Assembly: GCA_008973525.1 (NCBI GenBank)
Contig: WACJ01000359.1
Location: forward strand, 186,001-250,000
Direction: 5' to 3'
DNA length: 64,000 bases
Source: Stenopsyche tienmushanensis
Lineage: Eukaryota; Arthropoda; Insecta; Trichoptera; Stenopsychidae
Shown one piece after another: positions 54,994 to 64,000 of this stretch (its first letter is position 1; each line of letters opens with the position of its first letter). The translations under genes were made by a program, and so were the position numbers. The notes beneath the pieces were generated by a model, which ran no database searches, was not told the DNA's origin, and saw nothing but the letters and a program-made list of their open reading frames with translations.

Positions 54994-57081
54994 TCAAAGA
55001 TCACAAAAACAATACAATTTTAAAAGATTATCATCAATACAATGGCTTTGATTCCCATATTGATTGAGTCGACTGACGGTTCCTGTCATCATCCATTCGC
55101 TAGATTTATTTCTTGCCGTGGCTTCGAAAATACCATTGCCCGGTTTAGTTTCGAATGTTACAGTATAATCGCATACAAATGATGATTTTTTGCTTATATC
55201 AAGAATCTTGGACGGTTCATAAATGTCTGCTTCGACTATATTTTTCAAGCTCAACTTTGAACATTGAGTGTGATTCTTCAGCAGGTTATTAATATGTTCC
55301 AAAACGAATTCGGTCACGCTTTTTACCATTTTGTCATCAACGCTGAGCGATCTTTCTTCGTGGCAAGTACACCAATGAGCGGTTATTCCAGCCGCTTCAC
55401 AAGTTCTATTCCCATTTATGGGTAGAAACAAACTAATACCGCGATCATTGTTATAGGAACTATTTGCAGATCTTTTTATTATGCTTTCATTTTCGATTTG
55501 ATCCAACGCCGTCAAATCCAAAAGGGTTGCATGTATATCAAAAGGGGTGGTCAATCTCATAGTGTTGGTCATCATATTATAAACGGCCATTCTGTACTTT
55601 TGTTTAAATTTTTCAGGCAATACAATAAAGAAAAAGGGCAATCGTTCCTCTAAGCGCCCTTGATGCGTCTGTCGAATTTCACCCCAACGCATTCCATGAT
55701 CGCTCAGGAACATAAGTATCGTATTCTCCAAGTAACCACCATCGTGTAATTTATTCAAATAATTGTAATAACTGGCATCCATCCTCTGCGGTAGTTCCAA
55801 ACCGTCGTGGCTCATTGAAGTTTCCCAGAAGAATCCAAAAAATATTTTTTGAGAGAGCGTTTGAACAAATTTATAAGCATAATTCAATAAAACATCGAAC
55901 GTCATTCTGGCCCCTAAACAAACATGGGAATTCACCCGATTATGACCAATCTCTTTTTCAGCCGTACGTTCAAATGTCCTGTAATAATAATCAGTCGGCG
56001 TTTTAGCGAACCCACGCTTTAAGTAATTAAACAGGCCTATATTTGCAGCATCTTCCACAAATGCAGTTAAAAATCCTTCCTTCTTGAAATCCTTCCAAAC
56101 GATCGGACAATTGTCGAATCGTTTCCCAGAAACGCACAACGATTCTAGCTCTGTAGTGCTGTAACCAGTCAACAATGGAACCAAATTGGGATAAGTGTTA
56201 TCGCCCACCTTATTGTATCCCCTCAAATCGATTGCTTGCATTTTACGCAAAAAAGCCGCAGTCTTCGGCATCGTTCTGAATAAATTCAGACGAGATACCG
56301 AATCGATTCCCAGCATGAGGACATTAAATTTATCTTGAGATTCGGAAACTCTTTTCTCCGTCGAATTTTCTTTCAACGGAACGAACGCATGAAAGTCTTT
56401 ATACACGAGCGTTCCATTGTAGTTACAATCGACCATGACAAATTCATCCTCGATATGAGCCACCATTGAAAAATCAATACATTTCCCTTTAAATTTATAT
56501 CGATCGTCCCCATTATCGAGCGCAAAATTTTGTCGATAAAATGGTCTATAACAACATTTAAAGAAGGATTCGTCTGTTATGTTATAGTTCTTAAAATATT
56601 TGTTTTCCACCCATATGCTTGTAAGATTAGATTCGATTAATGCAGGGCCTTTTTCTGACGCGCAATCTAATGCACTGGCGTTTTTAATGTATTCCAAAAT
56701 CGATTTATCGAAGGGATGAAACGCTGGAATCTTACAGCCCTTGGTTTTGATAAAATAAATATGCTTGATGGCATCGTTTTCGCTTTTGTTCAATGGCATG
56801 TCAAATTCGATGTAGCGTTTTTCCAACTGATTTGATGTAGTTTCGAAGTTAACATAAAGAGAAAGCGCCGATGCAATGGTCAAAAATGAAATAAACGCGT
56901 ACAGATTTCGCTTCAGTTTAACGGAAAACGATGTATTTCTCTCCAACGGTTGATATTTTACATCTCTAAAATGATTTACAATGTTTCAGATTAAGTGCAA
57001 TACAATATATTTGTAAAGAATATGATAAAATAGACCTACTAACTTGTATTTTGCCGGTGTTTCTTTCTGTGCGAAACTCAT
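54994..57081 (-). CDS. DUF229 family type II membrane protein (2 coding exons)
   Basis: The gene has two coding exons: 57081-57044 and 56965-54994, with a 78-nt intron (56966-57043; donor ACAA|GTTAGT, acceptor CATTTTAG). The long exon alone has no ATG near its start, only a TTG; joining the 38-nt first exon in phase supplies ATG and gives 669 residues starting MSFAQKETPAKYKDVKYQPL. A membrane anchor lies at about residues 34-53, after a short cytoplasmic tail. DUF229 has an alkaline-phosphatase/sulfatase-like fold; the matching metal and active-site blocks are visible: GIDSVSR (about 232), DNTYPNLVPLLTGY (about 268), SMSHD (about 396), SDHGMR (about 434) and EERLPFFF (about 452). Many N-glycosylation sites fit an extracellular or luminal domain. 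The substrate is unknown for this family. All key blocks are intact, so the gene looks functional. Confidence 0.9.
57044..57081 (-). CDS. First coding exon of the DUF229 gene (38 nt)
   Basis: The exon encodes 12 residues plus two bases of a split Lys codon (AA|A). The junction with 56965 restores the frame exactly. A start ATG with an A-rich context (AAAAATGAG) precedes it. I cannot exclude a longer 5' UTR exon further right. Confidence 0.75.
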
Positions 57082-57213
57082 TTTTATTCAAGTGTTTTTC
57101 ATTCGGTTGATATTCGAATAATTTACTGTCAACTTCATGCTAAAAAAACAATTTTAATCAGTATTTTACATACATATGTTCGAATCTGCGATGAAAAAAT
57201 TTTAGCCCTGAAC

Positions 57214-57322
57214 TGATATCGTGGGTCAAAAATAATCGGTTCTTATTCTGCAGTGCAGCGTTGTGGCTCCTGTAGGAACTGAGGTATGTAGCCAGCTGGG
57301 TCAATTTTGACCCACGATATCA
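57214..57322. mobile_element. MITE with perfect 18-bp inverted ends (109 bp)
   Basis: The left arm TGATATCGTGGGTCAAAA is matched exactly by the reverse complement of the right arm. The subterminal GGGTCAA motif resembles piggyBac-type non-autonomous elements, but there is no TTAA at the ends. It lies just upstream of the DUF229 gene start. Confidence 0.5.
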
Positions 57323-57689
57323 TATTGTCACAAACAGCGGCAAACCAGAAATTATTCGATTTTATAATAGTACTTAAAGTGGAATTGATTCTTTGAACCA
57401 AAAATGCGCAAATTTCTCGGTATCCATGTGTAATTTTTTCAAAATATTGAATATTTGTTTATCTGATGGGTTTGTACTGAAAAACGACTGAATATGAACA
57501 AATATGTTAGAAAAATAGGTTTAGACCTGGTGACACCATTTATACTACATCGTGAAACAGACAATGCAATTTTTTCCATCAATTTAAAGAGAAAAATTAA
57601 TAATTTTTTTGGAGAAAATACATGGACAACCGGAAAATCAGTTACAGGATGAAGAACCAGTTTGGGTGTCTTTTGTCGTTGTTGCTACT

Positions 57690-57886
57690 ATTGTACTGAT
57701 TACCTGTTTGCAGACCTAAAAGGAATGCTCAAGGGAAAGAGATTTGGCTCCAATGAAGAAGTTATTGCCGAAACAGAAGCCTATTTTGAGGCTAAAGATA
57801 AATCGTTTTCCACAAAAAAGATATTGAAATGTTTCATAAGTGGTAAAATAAATATATCACTCTTGAAGGACTTTGTTGATGAATAA
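57690..57886 (+). pseudogene. mariner transposase C-terminal fragment
   Basis: The frame reads FADLKGMLKGKRFGSNEEVI, then AETEAYFEAKDKSF and ends DFVDE before a TAA. This is the C-terminal part of a mariner transposase with its natural end. The catalytic part upstream is lost apart from a trace. Confidence 0.75.
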
Positions 57887-58852
57887 AATCAGATTTTGCT
57901 TAAAAGTTGTAGTTCTTCCTACAAACTTATTGAGTGATGATTCTTGGATCAAATTCATGGATTATTTTGTGAAAACAATTTTTTTCTGTCACGAAAACGT
58001 GTTTCGGTATGTAAATTACCCTCAAAAATCTGCAAACATTTAATCAATTTTTCAATCTTTCTGTTATATTAATATAAAAAAACAGGAACTCTCAAACTTT
58101 TCCTACAACAACAAAAGGCCATGAGTTTGCCTTTGTTGCTAAAAACATCGGAAATAAATAAATCCTATTTTTTTTTAGTTAAGTACATCTTAAGGAAATT
58201 AAAAAAATAAACGTACTTGAGTGTTAACCAAAAAAATAATAATTGTATTGTAAATGCCTACAGACTTTTTGGGGCTAATGCATATTTGAAAAAAAAAAAA
58301 ACATACCAAAAATACACCAATTAAATCACCAAAAACTTAAACGAAATCATTTAAGATATTTTTGGGATTTAATAAATCAGATAATCAAAAATACACTTTA
58401 TAAAAAAAAAACATACCAGTTGGATAGATAGATAGACGTTAGAGTCAAGCTATTCTAATCTTTGATAAATCCATTTCATATACAATAAATTGACTATTCA
58501 CATTGATTGTAAAAAAATCATACATGTCGTTTTAAATCAACTTCCACTGCATCAATGACCTTATCTCTTTAAAACGAAAACTCCAGATAATATTTGATAA
58601 TCCATAATCGTATCGCAATGCAGAAATATTAAATAATACTAGATATGAAACTTCGTTAGAAGAAAAGATGTCTAAAAAAGGAAGAAATCTTGACATAATG
58701 CTTAGAAGATTCTATTGGATTAAAAACTATCAGTGTTACAGAACAAATTAATAATCAATACCCAGATACTTGAGGCAGAAAGGTGCTATGCTACTTAGCC
58801 GTGGGACTGTTTTAAAGCAACCAATATAAAAACATTCCAAAACAATGTACAC
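57887..58852. other. AT-rich non-coding stretch
   Basis: Nothing recognised beyond A-rich simple sequence. Confidence 0.3.
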
Positions 58853-59400
58853 TTATCCCTCGACTTACGCGGTATCCATTTTACGCGATTTCACTTTTAC
58901 GCGGTCAGAAAAAAATACAAATTTAAAAAAATCAAACAAGCTTTTTATGGCATGCGTCACACAAACACGTATATTGCATCAGATTACTCCCATTTCTAGG
59001 ACCAGACGTCTGTAAAAATTTACAAAGAAATACAGCACAAAAATTAGTTGATTGAAAAAATTAGTGATTTCGAGCCAACCAAAAAGAAAAATATGGTTGA
59101 ATTAGAATACAGCAGTGAAGAGGTGGATTAACAAAATTATCAACGAAATATTTTTTTGTTTAGGAATTATCTTCGATTCTAAACTAAATTAAAAATCTCC
59201 CAAGATATAAATCGCGAAAAGGACAAGACTATCATTCCATCTAAGAGCTTAAAAAAGGCAAAATATATGCTTGAAACAAACTGCTGGCCCTTCCCATGGT
59301 ATCAGAGAAAATATCAAGTTTATAGGAAAATGAATAACTCCATCTTAAAATCAAATTTTTTGAGCAATTTCTTGGATCCCTTGAATCACGCGGTAAATCT
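58853..59400 (+). mobile_element. pogo/Tigger-like element remnant
   Basis: The left end is ATCCCTCGACTTACGCGGTA, followed by TTTTACGCGATTTCACTTTT and ACGCGG, the repeated ACGCGG pattern typical of Tigger-type ends. At 59060-59131 a 23-codon frame (EPTKKKNMVELEYSSEEVD and stop) resembles an acidic transposase C-terminus. Another end-like motif (CCCTTGAATCACGCGGTAAA) is at about 59387, in the same orientation, so the structure is not a simple intact element. A further such end is at about 60826. Confidence 0.35.
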
Positions 59401-59874
59401 TAAACTTTTTGGGGTATTTTTGAAATAAATAAATAGCCAATAACACAACACAATAAAAAATAAACTTACTACGCACAGAATAACGGCAAAAATTAACTCC
59501 TCTTTGACGGTTTATTTAAATTGATCATAAAATAATACAAAAACGAACTCTCGACTGACTCGGAGAATCTTCAACTCAAGACAAGCTTTAAACTGACATA
59601 GGCTCTCCGCACCTCTTTTTTTAGCGGCTTAATGTTTTATTAATTAAGCTATATGAAACACTCTTATCATATCGGGTCCTTTTTCGCAATCTTATACTCA
59701 TCATAATATCTGCCTCATATAACAAGCTTTCTTAAACTCCATTATTCAGCTATTTTGAGAACCAAAGTAATTAAAACATGAGACCAGACGTTTGTTTTGA
59801 TAGTTAATACACAAGCATTATCCTTGTCGCTCTGAATAGTTTTGTTTCGTTAATCTTGACTGGTGCTTGCATAA
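59401..59874. other. AT-rich non-coding stretch
   Basis: Nothing recognised. Confidence 0.25.
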
Positions 59875-60300
59875 CACCTCGTGTACCGTTCAGGAATGGC
59901 GTGGCTCGTACATCGATAGCAAGATCGTGCTGTAAAGATACCCCTACACGTCCAAATATTTTCAAATATTACAAAAAGCGATGCATAGCGCTATATTTCT
60001 ATAAAGGAATACAATATTTGAACGGTTTCTTTTTCATAGAGTATAAAATAGAGAATCATCACATCTATCATCAATATATGACGATAAAATAAAAATTATA
60101 GTGTAATTTGTCCGTATTCGATTCAAAATCATCAAGTATGGGATTTTCTTAGAATCAAATTAAAATTCAGCCTGGAACCATATTTGAAACGATATTACGG
60201 GGCCCAACAATATCAATAGTGTTAAGGTTCATTTATTGAAATACAAGCTTTATTCACACTGCGCGGTACTGACAGGCATTGGACTCAATAAGGGTAAATA
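59875..60300 (+). repeat. Dispersed repeat family A, copy 7
   Basis: It starts within CGTACATCGATAGCAAGATC, contains CTGTAAAGATACCCCTACAC and ends with AGTGTTAAGGTTCATTTATT and CACTGCGCGGTACTGAC. Confidence 0.55.
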
Positions 60301-61603
60301 AAATATATCTTTTTGATAAAACAATAAGGGAAAGGCTATTTTTACACCAGAAAATCATAGATTTATGTGGGTCACACAATTTCAAATCGGAAAAAAATGA
60401 TTTACCTTAGATTGTAATGATTTCATTCACACCGAGATAATTCTTAACTCAAGAATTAATTTTGTTGAATTACACTATGTGATCGCTATATTGAGCTTTC
60501 TCAAATTCTCAAATTTTGCTCCCATGATCCAAATATACTTAAGTGACGATTTAGAGTAAAAATCCAGAATTGGCTTCCAAATGTGAACATGCGCGGCAAC
60601 GTATAAAACACTCAACGTCTATTGTGGTGTAAACATACTAGTGAAATCATTTATAAAACCACACATAACGGAAGAACAATGTATTTTAAATCAATGTAAA
60701 CTTTGATAAACATGAATGATTAGGGCAGTGATAGATTTACATGTAGGCATAGAAGGCTCGCACCTCGGGCTTCAAATATTTTTTGATCCATCGCAATTTA
60801 AGAAATTGGTCAAATAATATGGTCATCCTTCGAAATACACGGTTTTACTTTTACGCGACATGTAAAAATCGGGCTTAAAATCAGTGCTTCGTTCCAAAAA
60901 ATAAAGGTTTTATCGGTTTTCAGTTTTGCTCCGGGTGATTAATTTGTGATTTTTTAAACGTTTTAATTCGTATCAAAAACTTATTATCTAGCATAATTTA
61001 GAACATTTTAAATGCATCACTATTTTGCACTTTTAACACTATTGCCATCCGATCAGAAAATCACAACGGAATAAACTATACATTAACAATTCGATTATTT
61101 TTCTTGTAATGAATAATAAATAATAGCATCGCTATATTCATATATTTATACTGGAATATTGGTGGCAAGTTCGCCTCACTAAAACACTATCTCCTATTCG
61201 CCATATGGTACAATTGTTTTAACATTAGAATAAAAAATACTATCATGCTGTAATAACACTTTATGACAATTTGACGACTACTTAAATCTATCTATTATCA
61301 GGGTTGACTTTATCAATAGTACTCATTTTATGGAATATTTTAATAGCAGAGTTTTTGAAATTTGTCCGAGTGTTGTTTGGATATTTGTTGATATGCTTTA
61401 ATCGGCTCAGTTATCTGATCGCATTAATTTTTATCAAAAAAAAAAATAAAAAAGAAGCATATTTTCATAATTTCGAACAAAAATGGGTGCTCAATAACAA
61501 TAATACAAAATAAAGCATAAGAAAACAATATTTAGCCTCAAAAGGAGTACTGTCGGAGCCGCTGCGACCCCCTCCACTTATTTAGAAAGAGCACTCTTGT
61601 GCA
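60301..61603. other. Non-coding stretch with transposon-end fragments
   Basis: At about 60725 a CAGTGATAGATTTACATGTA start resembles a hAT end with a GGC-rich follow-on. At about 60826 there is another ACGCG-type end like that at 58853. No coding is recognised. Confidence 0.3.
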
Positions 61604-61858
61604 TTAAGCTCGGAGATAGAAAGAGACAGAGAGAGAACGTAGCGCAGTTCGGGAGACAGAGACGGAGAGCTTTTCCGCATAAATGGCACGATTGTACAGA
61701 TTAATCCCCTCTTCTAGTTCTTTCTTTCGCATGACTTCATTAGCGAAATTCGTCCACGTTTCCCAGTTTTCTTTCATTTTGGTAATTGAGATGACCATGT
61801 TGGGTATAGTTGGGGTTTCTCCATGAGCTATACCAACCAGGGATGATAACATGAGCAT
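61604..61858 (-). CDS. Candidate signal-peptide-bearing exon, unknown gene
   Basis: From an ATG at 61858 the frame encodes 84 residues. MLMLSSLVGIAHG is a short signal-peptide-like start, followed by a polar, partly helical segment with NWETWTNFANEVMRKKELEE. The last 20 residues (SVSVSRTALRSLSVSFYLRA) come from a CT/GA-rich stretch and may be intron read-through. The GC-richer DNA upstream (62100-62480) could be its promoter region. No family is recognised. Confidence 0.3.
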   Translation of the reverse strand: MLMLSSLVGIAHGETPTIPNMVISITKMKENWETWTNFANEVMRKKELEEGINLYNRAIYAEKLSVSVSRTALRSLSVSFYLRA

Positions 61859-62917
61859 CACCAAGGTAAGCGAGCCTTTTTGCTCGAAATATCGAAAAGA
61901 GATAAATCTTTCTTCTCCAAATAAGAATTAACTCGATCCTATACCCATTTGATTACTATTAACAAACATCTTAACAAGGCTCGTTTGAATCTCAAAAACT
62001 CTATGCGTAGTTATATTTTTAAATTACATTTATCATCCGCAATTTCCCACGTAGCGTTTTGCCGATTCACATTTGATTTATTCGTTACATATATCTTTCC
62101 CAATTTCGGGCATTAGGGGGGGGGATTAAATGCCAAAACCTTTCCACTGGAAGCGCAAGGAGGGGTCCTCGGAAGACCCCGGCTCGTAGTTTTGGCATGA
62201 AACACCGTCCACACGGATGAAAGTCAAATTGGTGAAAAGGGTCACTCATTTTGCGGGCCGATGGACCAGCCCGGGGCGTTTCGTGGCACGTACGCACATT
62301 TATATTATATCCAAACAACATTTCATTTGTGTAAAAATGAATAATTCAAACGGTCCGTAGGCATGACCCGTGCGAGTCGGGATAGGTAAGCCTCCAGATA
62401 AGCTTATTTGTATGTCCTGAGAACTTTGTTTACCCCCTGGCATAATGATTTGTAAATTCATCGCCTGGGAAGGTCCATTTTATGAGAATGAGCTGAGAAT
62501 ATTACTTACTATCACCACTATATTTTATTCAACCGGTTTTTATTAAGTCATGGTTTATGTAAGTTCGTACACAGTTTTCACTCGAACGCTCTATTCTAAT
62601 TCATTAAAAGATAAAATGGAAGCTCTCTTCTCGAAAAAATAGATTTATATTCAATTTAATCAATCAACTTTCATTTGGCAAGATAAATATTGTCTTAAAA
62701 AATCTGTTTCTGCTACCGCACGCACCAACTAAATGCTCCACGTTCATATCCTGCCCTACTATAAATAACGATAACTTCTACACACTCTTTATTACAACTG
62801 ATTTAAACTAATTGGAGTGGGTGTTTTACTCTACTTTACCCACCCAACGATGTAGAGTAGAAGTGGGCGAGAGCAGTCTTGTTGGCTTCCTCAGCGAACG
62901 CTGCTGAGGTAGCCCAG
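61859..62917. other. Non-coding stretch; GC-richer part at 62100-62480
   Basis: The 62100-62480 block has a G-run and a 78-codon minus-strand frame without a recognised domain. It lies upstream of the candidate exon at 61604-61858. Confidence 0.25.
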
Positions 62918-63241
62918 TTAACATGAGTTGGGTGTGCTGTGTTTACCCAGAATGCTTAACTGTTGAATCTGTACAAAAGGCGACACCACTATCTTTAACA
63001 GCCCATGAGACACAGGGGAGAACAACTCTTGCTGCTCAAACGGCGTCTTGTCTCCATAGCTAGGTACTTCGAATAACCAAAACCGATACAAGTACAAATA
63101 GGGAAGGGAGAACCTCTGCAGTTTATCAACTGTTGCAGACCCTTCGAACTGAGGTTGGACTCGTGGTGGTAATAACCTCGCGGTAGTTCCTAATTTTATC
63201 CGTGTACCTTCGGCTGCACGTAGTCTGAAGTCCACACACAT
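62918..63241 (-). CDS. Unrecognised 107-codon open frame
   Basis: The frame starts with an ATG at 63241 (MCVDFRLRAAEGTRIKLGTT) and contains LQRFSLPYLYLYRFWLFEVP. Its start overlaps a GCAGCCGAAGGTACACGG motif resembling the family D sequences at 41909 and 63581, so it may belong to that repeat. No domain is recognised. Confidence 0.2.
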   Translation of the reverse strand: MCVDFRLRAAEGTRIKLGTTARLLPPRVQPQFEGSATVDKLQRFSLPYLYLYRFWLFEVPSYGDKTPFEQQELFSPVSHGLLKIVVSPFVQIQQLSILGKHSTPNSC

Positions 63242-63459
63242 AATGAGTACTCCAGTGCTATAAGAAGTGTTCAGGATAGAGAAAGTGTGTCAGTACCGGT
63301 ATAACAAATATATATTGAAAATCAGCCCCTCTCCTTCTTTTTTTAAGTCGTGGCAATATCCGGGACAAATTATAAGCTAAAATGAGTAGTTGGTTAGGAA
63401 ACACTATGATAAAAATCGATTTACTAGTTCATATGTCTCTCTAAGACAAAGACCATCCC

Positions 63460-63660
63460 GCGTGTTGCTGTGTGGTCTGACCTGGGTGTTCCCGAACTAA
63501 CCACACAGAATGGCTTCCATTTGATTTTGTATGACAAAGGAGCCGAAACACCATTAGAAATGCCAACTTCAGACTAACGTGCACTCGAAGGTACGCTGGG
63601 ATCCCCCCCCCCCCTCTGGGATTTTATGTGTATGCACCGTAAAACATCCACCCGAAGGCA
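63460..63660. repeat. Family D repeat, second copy
   Basis: It shares CCACACAGAATGGCTTCCAT and GCACTCGAAGGTACGCTGGG with the region left of the tandem array (41690-41930). A poly-C run (63606-63617) lies inside. The class is unknown. Confidence 0.35.
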
Positions 63661-64000
63661 CCAAGTCATAAGGTTCAATCAGGAGGTGATGGACATGTAC
63701 GGAAAAACTTCCATCGTTAGCTCCGTCATTGAGAAGATTGACTACGCAGTAGACAGAATCTCTTAAACCATCTTCGGATCGACGATGAAGCGAACCAAAA
63801 AACAGTTAGTCTGAACATTATTACTGACATTTCGATAATAATTATAACTGCATGATCTTGTAAAATCCATCAATCGAAATGTATACAATGAAGGTTTCCT
63901 TCGTTTAGATTACTTTTTTAACGCCAGATAAGTATTAAAATACAAATCAATTTAACCACTCGGCATTGATCCCTACTCTCTTCAGAATCTGTAACTAGCT
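63661..64000. other. Right-edge stretch, non-coding
   Basis: No gene or repeat is recognised; it may continue the family D element to about 63800. Confidence 0.2.

Noticed and set aside
57600..57700. Start of a new gene before the mariner C-terminal piece
   Set aside because: The leading residues are not conserved and simply extend the mariner fragment's frame into flanking DNA.

Overview
This window reads as nuclear DNA of an insect: AT-rich, intron-containing genes, Pol III tRNA genes, and many decayed DNA transposons of types common in insect genomes (mariner, hAT, piggyBac-like, Helitron, Mutator/Phantom-like). I see no operons, no bacterial or viral backbone, no CRISPR array and no complete transposase gene. 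Species cannot be fixed from the sequence; the short introns I can place (78 and 58 nt) fit a compact insect gene structure.

Genes. The best protein gene is a DUF229 (alkaline-phosphatase-like fold) type II membrane protein on the minus strand at 54994-57081. It needs a 38-nt first coding exon joined across a 78-nt intron, giving 669 residues from an ATG, and it has an AATAAA signal just after the stop. At 3567-4163 (minus) is a first coding exon for a secreted, Thr/Ser-rich mucin-like protein that ends in a consensus splice donor; its other exons were not found and may lie outside the window. Three tRNA genes are clear: Gly(GCC) at 38834, Arg(ACG) at 39144 (minus) and Asn(GTT) at 52424. Weaker candidates are a two-exon 3' gene end at 40839-41153 (minus), a last exon at 43619-43715 (minus), a plus-strand internal exon at 26795-26893, a signal-peptide exon at 61604-61858 (minus) and an unrecognised broken gene at 51078-51603 (minus).

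Mobile DNA. At least eight mariner remnants are present. One (35070-36690) carries an 823-bp hAT element at 35543-36365 with a perfect 8-bp target duplication and a BED-finger fragment. A second hAT transposase relic lies at 27640-28640 (minus). A Mutator/Phantom-like element with about 20-bp inverted ends spans 47564-49185, and one dispersed repeat family (16247, 17773, 31562, 40590, 46820) shares internal sequence with it. Two related Helitrons (5492-6224 and 50445-50826) face opposite ways. There are piggyBac-like TTAA-flanked remnants, several short hAT-type MITEs and three further dispersed repeat families (called A, B and E here).

The most distinctive structure is a GC-rich tandem array at 42305-43206: 41 monomers of 22 bp in three types (A, B, C) arranged as ABC and AC blocks, a higher-order repeat ending exactly where a hAT-type MITE begins. 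It is open in all six frames, so its long ORFs are not evidence of a gene. I found no convincing new multi-gene system; the window is mostly a transposon graveyard around a few host genes.
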